From NCBI GenBank assembly GCA_940337035.1, contig CALNHX010002798.1:1-64000 (forward strand): a stretch of DNA of 64,000 nt, in the 5' to 3' direction. This DNA comes from Agriotes lineatus (Eukaryota; Arthropoda; Insecta; Coleoptera; Elateridae). The notes under the pieces are model-generated. The model had not been told where the DNA came from. It ran no database searches and worked only from the letters and a program-made list of their open reading frames with translations. Shown one piece after another: positions 54,461 through 64,000 of the stretch. Position 1 is the stretch's first letter. Each line of letters opens with the position of its first letter. The position numbers were made by a program, and so were the translations under genes.

Positions 54461-57063
54461 AATACGCCGCTATGTTCTTGAGACGATTGACAGGCATTTG
54501 CAGGACTGGGCTCTTGCAAAGTGTATGTATCTTAAATTTTATAATTCTTGTGTTTCTTACGAATTGTGTTTGGTTTGAGTATTTTTGAATTTTAAGCTGC
54601 CACGCTTTGTATTAGTTTTAATCAGTGTGTAAGGGGGTCGTTGTATCGCCTGAATAATTTGTATACTTTACATATTGGAAATTTAATAACATTCCTTCTC
54701 TAAGGGGGTTTTTGAACTGCATTATCAGTACGATTATAATTGTATTAAGTCATATCGAAGAATTAATGCTGTGTGAATCGCGCTTTGTAGACGTTAATTG
54801 AGCTGCTGAACATGTGTATTTTTTTTAAGTTGCGTTTGATTATTATTATGAAGTTGAAAGAGCTCCAGTATTGTTTTTCCAGTTCTATGTAACCCTAAAA
54901 TTCTTTGAGATTGCGCAAAATATGTGAGGTTATGCTAATTTAGTAATACCGGATTAGTATTTCTATCGATGTCGATTCATACAGTCTTATTCTCGGTGTA
55001 TTTGTAAGATTTTGTTTTGGTTTAAATCGTAGCCATCTTGGAACTGTAACTGGAAAACTTGGACTGTTCTCTGATGTGTGTGTAAGTTGTAATAATTTTT
55101 ATGATTGCTTGATCATTCACTTTTATTCATGATGGCTAGAGTTAAGTGTAACATCGAAGTGTCAAAAATATTGAAACTAATGAAATTATTTTCACTGGCT
55201 ACTGTTTATAGATATCGCCAATAACTTTTTAGTTTTGATTATTTGATAACTGCACACGCCCAAATTTGGTTATTATCTGTACAAGTTGGAATTGAATTTG
55301 GGCGTATTACTGCATAGTATAAAAACATAGAAAATAGTAGTAGACGATATTTTAGTAAGGTCATAATTGTAGTGACAGAGACGTCTGTTGTCATGAAAAG
55401 TTTGACGGCAGTGGCAGTTATATAAGCCGATGTTTTGGTATATATTTCTTCCCTTTATTGCATCACTTTACAGTAGGGCCCCACTTTTTGGCATTCCATT
55501 TTTCTATAATTTTGAGTGTTTATTTTTAAACTAGTGAACTTAATAAAAAAAAATTATTATACATAAGTTTTAAATGGACATTTTCATTAAATTATTTATT
55601 TAAATTCATGGAAAAACTGACTACCAGAGCTTGTACGCGACAAAGCTCACTTACGTATACAAAATGACTTGACAATCGCTTGAAGTTTGGAAAACAACCC
55701 GCCATACAAGTCAAGCCCTATGGTAATTTTTATTTTGATATGTTTGCAGTCGATAAATTTTCACATCACTAGAAAAGTAGTTTCCTAGGCTTATTTGTGC
55801 GAGAAGTCTTGTGCAGAATATAGTTAGGATCTGATTTATGCCGCTGCGACAACAGACGGATCTCTGTATTAATTTTACAAAGGGGTGCGTGTCCTCTGCA
55901 AAGTGGATGCGCTCTCTTGCTCTAGATTGTAGTGGACCCCAACTATTCAAATTAAATAGCGACTTAGTAATAAGTAAATTTGTACCACCGCAATGCATTA
56001 AAACTGATCGCCTGCAGGAACTTGTCTTGTGGTTTCCCTTGCGAGCAGTTGTAGTGCATTGCCACTTTTTATAAGTATTATACTAATTGTACATTTTCTG
56101 TTGCCGAATATTACTGAATGTTTGTACATCGTGGGATGGGGCAAATAAACGAGTCACTTGAACATGTTGCTTATTGGATGCAAGAGGACGGAATGAATGT
56201 TTGGAGGATCGCTCTTTGAGGATCATGAGTTTCTGGAGGATCAGGATTCAGGATTGAGTTGCTCAGGATTGTCGAGGGAATGGGCATGAGCCTCTTGGAT
56301 TGTTTCACGGAAGAATAAACGTTTCGGAAATAATCAGGAGGATGTTTGGATATTAAAGGATCACGAGACGGTAGTAACTTACATTTATAACGATAATTAT
56401 TTTTCAAAATTCCTTCACCGAAACTGTTTTTTGTTTGTTGTTTTGTTCGGTGTTTGCCTCAGCCTTTTTAGTCTTTTGATTTATACCGTTCGGTGCCATG
56501 TAATCACATCTCATACCTTTAGAGACAAACCGACAAAACTTGTTTTGGACCACGTGGGATTTGCATCAGGAGCATTTAGTAGGATTACAAAATTTTCACG
56601 CAACACAAGTAGAATAGGATTGTCGAAGCATGCAATGTTTGAAGGAGGAAGGAATACTTTGCTTGTCATCATAATCTGCTCCTGGATGTATGAGGATAAA
56701 CAGGAGCTTCAGAGGATCATTGGAATTTTTAGGAAGTCTTGGGATCATGTCGGAATCGTTCATGATTTCCAAGATTTTGAGGGATTGTTGAGGATCATTT
56801 TCGCACTTTTTGAGGATTAGGAGAATTTTTGATCGGATTGTGGGGATTAACAGGATCTTCTTCAGGTATTTCAGTTACATGTTTTCTCATTGTTTTCTTG
56901 ATTTAAACAGCTTGTGACTAAGTGTGAATTATTTTCCATTTTGTGTTTACTAATTTAAATTAACGTTAATGCATGTTTAATGCCTTTCCTGTAGATTTAA
57001 TTTGGGTAAACTGTGTGACCTTATATATACATATATATGTTCAAATTGTGTTTTCTAAATAAA
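54461..57063 (+). other. Probable SRSF1 3' untranslated region
   Basis: Follows the stop codon without any recognisable transposon for 2.6 kb, unlike the rest of the locus. Candidate poly(A) signals AATAAA are at 55542, 56144 and 57058; the last is followed by a G/T-rich stretch. Between about 56190 and 56860 it is rich in GGA and AGGAT motifs. Frames at 55711-56820 are not convincing genes. The true 3' end cannot be fixed from sequence. Confidence 0.5.
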
Positions 57064-57682
57064 TGGTTTCGTCTATTTTTGTTTTATTTATTAATAATAG
57101 CCGTCGCAGTTGCTGCATATTTTTTCCAGAGGTAAGTCAAGTATCAATTAAGTAGACGAACAAAAGAATATAAATGAGTAGAGGCACGTGAAATATATTT
57201 TAATTAAAATATTGCTGGTCTTACATTGCCACACTGAAATAATTACTATCATAATTTTTGAAAAACTTTAAACATTTGTGTTGACTTATTTAGTCGTTAA
57301 CTAAACAACTGAAATGGAAAAAGTTTGATTTCAATTAACGGAACAAAACACTGCTGGAGACGTGGTTTGAACCTGATGACAATTCGTTAAAAACACCTAA
57401 CGACACAAATATTTAACAATTGCTAAATATGTATTTCAACAGCTAAACTGTAATTCATCAAATCACCCGTGAAAGTCAGCACCTCCGTGCATTCTTAAGC
57501 TATTTATACTGCCTGAGCCTGAGGGGTGTGCTCTAAGCGGCCAATCAGGTGTCAACTTCAATAGAGCATAAAAATCAGAGTGGGGAATGGGTCCTGGGAT
57601 CTTTATTCAAAAGTTTATCTCAATTCTTAAAAAACTTTCAGAAGAATTTTGCTGCTTTGTTAAAGTTAACGCCTTTACAATT
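57064..57682. other. Interval without gene
   Basis: Includes TTTTCCAGAGGTAAGT near 57123, an acceptor-like and a donor-like signal side by side, of uncertain meaning. Otherwise featureless. Confidence 0.4.
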
Positions 57683-58420
57683 TTTAGGTTAATTTCAGTA
57701 ATACTATGGCTCGTTTATATTGGGCAATACTAGATTTTTTGAAGCTGTTACATCCAAAAATGAGCTAAATGCTCTCAACATAGTACAAAAATTACGAGGT
57801 GTTTGCCCAATATATTTAAAATCACAATGGGAACATTTAATTTCGTAAATTTCATATGTATCTCGAGTCCTCAGTTTAACTTGGATTTCCAATAAATTTC
57901 GAATATTGTTTGAACTATAAACAACTTTATAGCCTGAATTTTTGCGAATTTTCTCTAGGCCCTTTGTAACCGGGTGAAACGGAACTTTTCGTTGGATCCT
58001 TGACTTTTAAGATTGACGGGAGTTGTGGAATTTTGAACATACAATTTTTTTCGTTTCCTAATAAAATTGTCAATAATTTTAAAAGGGAAACCAACTGTAC
58101 ACAGCGATGTTTTTATGGTCTGAAGTTCGATGTTACACCGATTTTTGTTTCAAGGAAAGGTTAGCAGTCTATGCACTGAGAAATTTAGAACAGCCATTTT
58201 GTATTGAATATACAATGATTTTAATCCATTAAAATGAATCGGTCTACTTTCCAGAAATGCTAGTTGTTCTTCGTTTTCTACTTCATATGTAAATTTTATG
58301 CTAGGGGATTTAGAAATTAACTGATTCAAGTAATTATGAATACTACGTTTAGAAAAATCAAAAACAGCAAAAATGTCTTCCACAAACCTGATTCCCAAAA
58401 TTGTTTCTTGAATTAAGTTC
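57683..58420 (-). pseudogene. Penelope-like element relic, left arm of inverted pair
   Basis: Minus strand. RFVEDIFAVFDFS (58398 on, the YVDD box mutated to FVED) and SIKFTYEVENEEQLAFLE are Penelope RT motifs. Further left, YEIKCSHCDFKYIGQTPRNF (near 57850) is the GIY-YIG endonuclease motif with the Cys pair typical of this family. Frameshifts separate the pieces. Ends at 57683 near GCAATACTAGATTTTTTGAA. Confidence 0.8.
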
Positions 58421-59160
58421 TAAATTCCCTAGCATAAAATTCATATGAAGTGGAAAATGAAGAACAACTGCCATTAATAATAACATAATAAGAGATAACA
58501 ATAAGTTGGAATTCCATGTTTATATAAAAGAAATCAATGTAAACAGAGTCATTTTAGCAGATTTAAATCTTTGTTTTCAACATAAAATGGCTGCTCTAAA
58601 ATTTTTAGTGCATCGACTAACCTTTTCTTTAAAGAAAGGTCGGTATAACACTGAACTTGAGATCACTAAAAAAACATCACTGTACAATGGTTTCCCTTCT
58701 AAAATTATCGACAATTTAATTAGAAAACGAAAAACAAAATTCCACAACTCTGGGCAGCTTTAAAAGTCAAGAACCCAACAAAAAACATAAATATTCCATT
58801 TCACTCGGCTACAGAGGGCCTAGAGAAAAATCAGGCTATAGACAATATTCGAAATTTATTGGGAATTCAAAAGGCAAAAGACTACAGAAATCTGAAGTTT
58901 ACAAAGTTAAATGTCCCCATTGTGATTCTAAATATATTGGGTGAACACGTCGTAATTTTGATAATTGGTTTAAAGAGCATATAACACATTTTAGACTCGA
59001 CAGCTTCGAAAAATCTAGTATTGCCCAACATATTTACGAAATGGCGCATGGTATTAACAGAAACCAACCTAAAAAATGCAAAGCCATTAACTTCAACAAA
59101 GCAGATAAATTGTTTTGAAAGTTTGACCAATTGTGATTCAATTAACTGGATTAAAGAGCT
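58421..59160 (+). pseudogene. Penelope-like element relic, right arm of inverted pair
   Basis: Plus strand. Aligns with the left arm in mirror order: CCTAGCATAAAATTCATATG, then FPSKIIDNLIRKRK (58700), then KCPHCDSKYIG (58910; the codon after YIG is a stop), then SSIAQHIYEMAHGINRNQPK. Extends further 3' than the left arm and is followed by a T-run. Same family as the left arm, different from the element at 26804-28428. Confidence 0.8.
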
Positions 59161-59573
59161 GCAATCTGTAGTAGTCTACATATTTGGTTTTACTAAAAAT
59201 ATAAACAAGGCGGTAATTTTTTTTTTTTTTTTTTTTTTTTTTTGAGGAGTTGTTCTTAGTGACGATGTGACTTGAGGCCATGCTTATACCTCCTTTATTT
59301 ATGAATCGATTTGATAAAATTTGGTGCTAGGATGTGAGACTTAATTTCTGATTGACGGGCAGATGTAGTCAAAATTGTTAACTTCCAGTTTCACCCGAAG
59401 TGCCATTAAACTTGATTTGGTGAATGGATCACCCTGTATCTTTTGTTTTTCAGAATCTACAACTCATATTACGTACGATAGCTTTCCCAAATTTTCATTT
59501 CTTCAAACAAAACATCCATCCAATTATATATTTTACCATAGAAGGCCCAATTGACCTTGGAACTTGTAATAAT
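59161..59573. other. Poly-T run and interval without gene
   Basis: A 27-base T run lies at 59217-59243. The following sequence has no recognised gene; a GGATCACCCTGTATC phrase near 59430 resembles repeat ends. Confidence 0.5.
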
Positions 59574-60012
59574 ACAGCTTACAGAATCTAGATTGACTCT
59601 CAAGGTAGGCGATGAAAGGCGCTTTGATCGTATTTATTTTCATTGAATTGGAAATATGTGGAAAGAAGTAATTGTCAAACATACAAGTTGGATTATATTT
59701 TAAATGACAAAGTAATCAGTAGTGGAGGGTGGAGGGATTTCGTTTGCGCAGTAACTAACGTCATATGACAGATTCTTTGTGTGAAAATTGCTGTTGCTGT
59801 TGATTTGGTTAATTCTCTTATTTTGTTATCGCTATTGTTATTGTTGTTCAACTCGACATTGCAATTTCCGCAATCCTATTTAACATAAGGTTAACAATTT
59901 AATGTCAAAATGATAGATATCAAAAGTTGTTACCAATACGAAACTTGGAAATTACTAGATTCTAACATTGGTTCCGATTTTTACCACACTTCAGTCTAGA
60001 TTCTGTAAGCTC
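59574..60012. mobile_element. TIR element 'ACAGCTTACAGAAT', copy 2
   Basis: Ends ACAGCTTACAGAATCTAGA and TCTAGATTCTGTAAGCT; body homologous to 34968-35456 with small indels. Non-coding. Confidence 0.8.
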
Positions 60013-60073
60013 TAGCTATTTCATCAATTAGATCAATAGCAAATCTTTCATGACTGAATAAAATTTCCTAACT

Positions 60074-60257
60074 GCCGGTCTTATAAAGACCATTAATCTG
60101 ACGTTAACTTTAATCTGCTGTTAAAATAAACAAAAGCGCATCAAAATGTCAGTGCTTATGACATATTATTCATTAGTAAACAAATTTTGATGCGCTTTTG
60201 TTTACTTTAACAGCGAATTAAAGTTAACGTCAGATTAGTGACCTTTATAAGACTGGC
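60074..60257. mobile_element. Palindromic MITE 'GTCTTATAAAG', copy 1 (184 bp)
   Basis: Near-perfect inverted repeat: AATCTGACGTTAACTTTAAT against ATTAAAGTTAACGTCAGATT, with a short unpaired centre. The second copy is at 62680-62861. Central sequence includes CAAAAGCGCATCAAAA and its complement. Confidence 0.9.
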
Positions 60258-60347
60258 TTGTACATGTGTTAATCAAGAAAGTCATTTTTTGAAATGGCAC
60301 CTCTTAAGGTCCATCTTTCCATTAAATAGGAAATTTAATTACCAATC

Positions 60348-61589
60348 TATAAGCCGTTCACGATCATTTTGGGTCAGGTGAGGCTATGACCATCTAGTAA
60401 TTTTGTGGCAGTGCCTCTGTGGCAACTAAACTCCCTAATGGAAATTGACACTTTTTGTGTTAGGTTAGGTTGTTTTCAGTTTTAAGGTTATATTTTCTGA
60501 ATGTTGCCGGATCTCTGTTTAAATTAAGGATGAAAAATTTAAATGATTTGAGAATTGACGACAGAAACGAAAATGAGAAATAATGCATGACAAAAGCATT
60601 CAATATTAATGTTTATTGCAGTTTGGATAAGAATTGTGTACATGATATGAATATGCCACTTTATTTTACATGATTGCTGCATTCTTGCTTGCTTGCTTGC
60701 TGTTGTGGAAGAATAAAGACATCACAAAATGATGCCAAATCAATTTAGTAGAGCAATTGAGCAATATTGGTCTTATAGAAATTAACATGTGAAAAATGTA
60801 AATATCTTGTCAAATTGATGGCTTGCTGATTTTACTTCATGTTGATTTTCACATCTGCCACATAACATTTCAACACTAAACTAGTAATAAATAGGTAGGT
60901 AGTAAATTATTATACATTATTACGCTGGATTATTGTTTTTAGAAATATAGCAATACATCCTTGCAACTAATTCTTTTCATAACCACTACTCAAAGCACAA
61001 CCACCAAATTCACAACAGCATAAATTAAGTCAAAACCAATAAAATACTGAATAATCTGCGGTCAGCTATTCTGCTGAAATCGGCCATTAGCCCATTACCC
61101 AAACCATTAAAGCTCGACGCGATTGGGCATTACCAATGAGTTCGAGTTATCGGTTTATTCTTCTTATACTTGCGTACTATTCTATTTTCATCTCTGTTGA
61201 TCTTCTTTGAACCATCGGTTTAACATTACGTTATTACAAGTATTTAACAATAATGCATCATTTTAACGTACAGCAAATATATTCTCTAGTCTCGACATCA
61301 ACTCGTGTTCTTTTAAATCTGGTCTGCTCTCTTTAAATTCGAAGTAGCATCGTTTTAATGGATTTTTTTTGTTGTAACCAAATTATTTTGAGCAATTTGA
61401 CTTCTCCTTTGACGGAAATTAAAATATTTTTACACACTTGATAAATCATTTATTTTCTTACGAATATAGAATAAATCTGGCAATGCGGGTGACAAGAAAA
61501 TGTCGAACAGACACTGACAGAGAAATAAAGTTGTATCCCCTACATCACCGAATCAGTTAGTCCAACATGAAGGTCGTGAACGGCTTATA
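60348..61589. mobile_element. TIR element family 'CCGTTCACGA', copy 2 (1242 bp)
   Basis: Longest copy. Ends TATAAGCCGTTCACGA and TCGTGAACGGCTTATA. No coding region. The central part (60540-61260) is missing in copy 1 and partly present in copy 3. A TA target is compatible with the flanks. Confidence 0.85.
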
Positions 61590-62449
61590 TCGATATGCAT
61601 AATGCATTACTTGACCCCTTATCTAAAACTGAAATTTTTTTTATTGAATAATTTTTTATAGTAATTTACATTGCAAGACCGTTACTTAGAACTTTACATG
61701 CGAACCTATTTTTTACTATTTGAATTTGGAATCTTCTCTGACTGCTGTGGTACGAAGCATTATCTATAAGTATTACTGAATTTTTTGGTAATTTTTTATC
61801 AATGTATTTTTATACCAGCATTCAAACAATTCCTGCATTCATATCCTAGTGGTAAACTGCAGAACTATATTTAATATTTTTAGCAGAGAGTAGCAGTGCT
61901 CCATCAACCCATCCATTTTTACTTCCAGCATGCAACCTTATAACATGTTTGCCACGAGAAACCAGAGTGTCCAAACAACATTTTTTGATGAATCCATCCA
62001 CCCTCTGTGTAATATCATGAGTATCGTACCAGGTTTCTTCTAAATAAAAAATCTTCCGTTTTGATCTAAATTTTCTTATAGAAGCAATAAATTTGATTCT
62101 GTGAATAGTAAGTCTTAAGAGATTTCATTATCTTGAGTCATTTATTGATTTTTTATAAGTAAAACCCATATCCAAGAACAGACCGTAAAGTATTACTTTT
62201 ATATTAAAAATCAATGCCACAATCCACTAATTTTGTTTGAATCTTGTTTAAAGTAAGTATCTACTTCTTTATTTTCGTACATCCTGTAAATCACATCCCT
62301 GGTGGATAATTTTTCATATCGGTTAATTTACTAACAACATTTCTTGGCTGTTGAGCTTTTTGTTTAAACCTTAGTTTGGAAACTATATTAGCAACACTAG
62401 ATATAGGCACTTTTGTTAGTTCTGCACTTCACGTTAAAGGATTCTTACA
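61590..62449 (-). pseudogene. DDE transposase relic (IS630/Tc1-like)
   Basis: Minus strand. FRSKRKIFYLEETWYDTHDI near 62060 (the LDET motif carries Glu instead of the first catalytic Asp). Then HVIRLHAGSKNGWVDGALLL near 61920, a broken MNAGI stretch, and NSVILIDNASYHSSQ near 61770 with the second catalytic Asp. Upstream (62440-62300) are traces of the helix-turn-helix and linker. Several in-frame stops, third acidic residue not found. Same broad family as 17230-17720. Confidence 0.8.
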
Positions 62450-62515
62450 TTTTTACTTCATTTTACAATAAAGGAAGTATTGGATTCACCCCAAAAATTC
62501 GAAATTGAGTTTTCA
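62450..62515 (+). repeat. Fragment of the 'GGAAGT' repeat
   Basis: Matches 486-550: ATAAAGGAAGTATTGGATTC and CCCCAAAAATTCGAAATTGA. Truncated on the right. Confidence 0.8.
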
Positions 62516-62679
62516 ACATGATAGTTATGTCAATGTAAAAATAGATTTGTCAGTACCTGGTTTGGGTAAATGTAGAACTCAAGTTGACATTTGATGTCAT
62601 TAAATAGTCAAGAAATAAAATAAAAATTTAAACTTCAATTAATAGAGGTCTAGATTTGGCGAACCACCCTGAATAACAT

Positions 62680-62861
62680 CCAGTCTTATAAAGGCCACTA
62701 ATCTGACGTTAACTTTAATTCGCTGTTAAAATAAATAAGAGCGCATCAAAATGTGTTTACTAATGAATAAAATGTCATAAGCACTATCGTTTTGATGCGC
62801 TTTTGTTTATTTTAACAGCGAATTAAAATTAACGTCAGATTAGTTGCCTTTATAAGACTGG
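62680..62861. mobile_element. Palindromic MITE 'GTCTTATAAAG', copy 2 (182 bp)
   Basis: Ends CCAGTCTTATAAAGGCCACT and TGCCTTTATAAGACTGG; arms as in copy 1, the unpaired centre differs slightly (AATGAATAAAATGTCATAAG). Confidence 0.9.
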
Positions 62862-64000
62862 CTGTAAAAGTACTTAATTGAAATAATTTATTTGGAAGTA
62901 ATTCTAGGTTTACTAATATGGTGCATTGCAGTAATTAAGGGCAAGCGCAAAGTAAAATAGTCACTACATAGTATTATATGACTAGTTCAAATGTGGAGCT
63001 ATCACTAAACAGAACAGTACGCTATTTTTTGCACTTTTGGGAACATCAAACATTTCCAAAATTTGGAAACTGACAATTACAATTTATTAAAAACTGAATT
63101 GCAGCAGGTCCTGGATAGCCTGAATCAGTTTGCAGTACTGAAGTGTATTGTCAGTCTATATCAAATTCAAGGTTTGCAGGTTAAGTTTTGCGTCAGTGTG
63201 TGTCAAATGACAAACAAAACCTAACCTACTAACCTCGTGTGTACATAAATTTACCATAGTTACGATATCATTTTTACTGTAGTCCCTACGCATTAAATGA
63301 GCTACTTTAGTCCCTAGGGATTAAATGAGCTACTTTAGTCCCTGTTTACGGCCAGTATGAAAATTAATCTGGAAAAACTAAAAACAGAAAAAAGTATTTT
63401 TCTTCCCCAAATATAAAAAATGTAACCTCAGATGCTAAATTTGAAGGACAACTTTGTATATGAACTGAAAAATTTAAATTGATCTTCAAATTTGTTATTA
63501 GCTGAAGGCCTACAACTTATGGCAAAGATGTAAAGGAACTGTTATGTATATGAACACGAAAAATAAAAAAAAGCGTTTATTTGTTTTAAAATTATATTTG
63601 TTTAACTAACTTTGTTTTCCTTTTTTTTGTTAATTTTCAATATAAGTAATTTTATCAAGAAGTATTTTCTGGATTTTAAGATTTTTTTGCCGAAATATTT
63701 ATAAAATAACACCTAAACTATGCATTCACCACAAACCAGTATATATCTATTTTTTAGGTTTTTAATAATTCATGTAAAATAGCTTAAGTTATGCCATCTG
63801 TACTACTTGGCTTACTACAATTATTACAAGTATTGAAATGAAAGGAAATTATGAACTTTAAATTGTTAAAACTGCTAAAAATATTATAAATGCTGCATTA
63901 CTATTTAAATACTTCACATGTCTTTTTACATTTTAGTAATATCTAAAAACTATTTAAGTATTTGTAAAAGTATTTAACTATTACATATTATAGGTATTTA
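62862..64000. other. AT-rich end of window
   Basis: At about 63150-63240 a copy of the AACCTAACCTACTAACCTCG palindromic core, and at 63275-63345 a short tandem repeat (ATTAAATGAGCTACTTTAGT with TCCCT, about 2.5 copies). No gene recognised. Confidence 0.5.

Noticed and set aside
56431..56820. 129-codon frame with a hydrophobic N-terminus
   Set aside because: Lies in the GGA-rich stretch downstream of SRSF1; no domain, and codon usage is driven by AGGAT repeats.
57373..57400. CTGATGACAATTCGTTAAAAAC, a possible sixth hammerhead
   Set aside because: No convincing stem II, AAAAC followed by ACC instead of GUH, and the strand is opposite to the adjacent Penelope relic.

Overview
This window looks like insect nuclear DNA, very probably from a beetle. 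It is AT-rich and gene-poor, and it is packed with transposable elements. Two host genes can be read exon by exon. One is a prophenoloxidase on the minus strand (12964-15458, nine exons, 684 residues). The other is the SR splicing factor SRSF1/SF2 on the plus strand (44943-54460, four exons, 225 residues). The beetle assignment is an inference from the prophenoloxidase and the repeat types; nothing in the window proves the order.

Layout. 1-3012: inverted-repeat DNA element with a small helix-turn-helix reading frame and a MITE at the centre of a palindrome. 3013-4139: no gene. 4140-10598: Gypsy-type LTR element in minus orientation, with two nearly identical LTRs, a surviving integrase end of pol, and a foreign satellite-bearing element inside. 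11274-12691: palindromic TIR element enclosing an unidentified 207-codon reading frame and a LINE tail. 12800-15580: prophenoloxidase with a recognisable core promoter and poly(A) signal. 17.2-24 kb: relics of a DDE transposase, of two LINE reverse transcriptases and of several non-autonomous repeats. 24.4-33.0 kb: one CR1/Jockey-type LINE in minus orientation (PHD-like finger and zinc knuckles in ORF1, APE endonuclease and RT in ORF2). It is broken by four later insertions: a foldback element, a Penelope-like element, an 8-bp-TSD MITE and a 1.85-kb element with a 30-bp GC-rich minisatellite. 33-44.5 kb: piggyBac, pogo and other MITEs, an RTE relic, a GC-rich segment with 112-bp tandem repeats and a segment with perfect heat-shock elements. 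44.9-57.1 kb: SRSF1, whose third intron (8.7 kb, GC-AG) is filled with hAT, MITE, RTE and hammerhead-bearing insertions. 57.6-64 kb: inverted Penelope relics, MITEs and a second DDE transposase relic.

The most interesting signal is a set of five hammerhead-ribozyme-like cores (CTGATGA, stem II, GAAAC, GT). Three lie on the plus strand in insertions flanked by exact 12-13 bp target duplications, and in each the core sits 71-85 bp from the 3' end. One of these insertions is an intact Penelope-type RT element. Another has its empty target site preserved in a paralogous repeat at 856-868 of this same window. Two more cores, on the minus strand, precede a short reading frame that is similar in both copies. 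Hammerheads in Penelope-like elements are known. The short non-autonomous forms and the conserved 67-residue frame look worth study. I found no bacterial-type system, no CRISPR array and no tRNA or rRNA gene.
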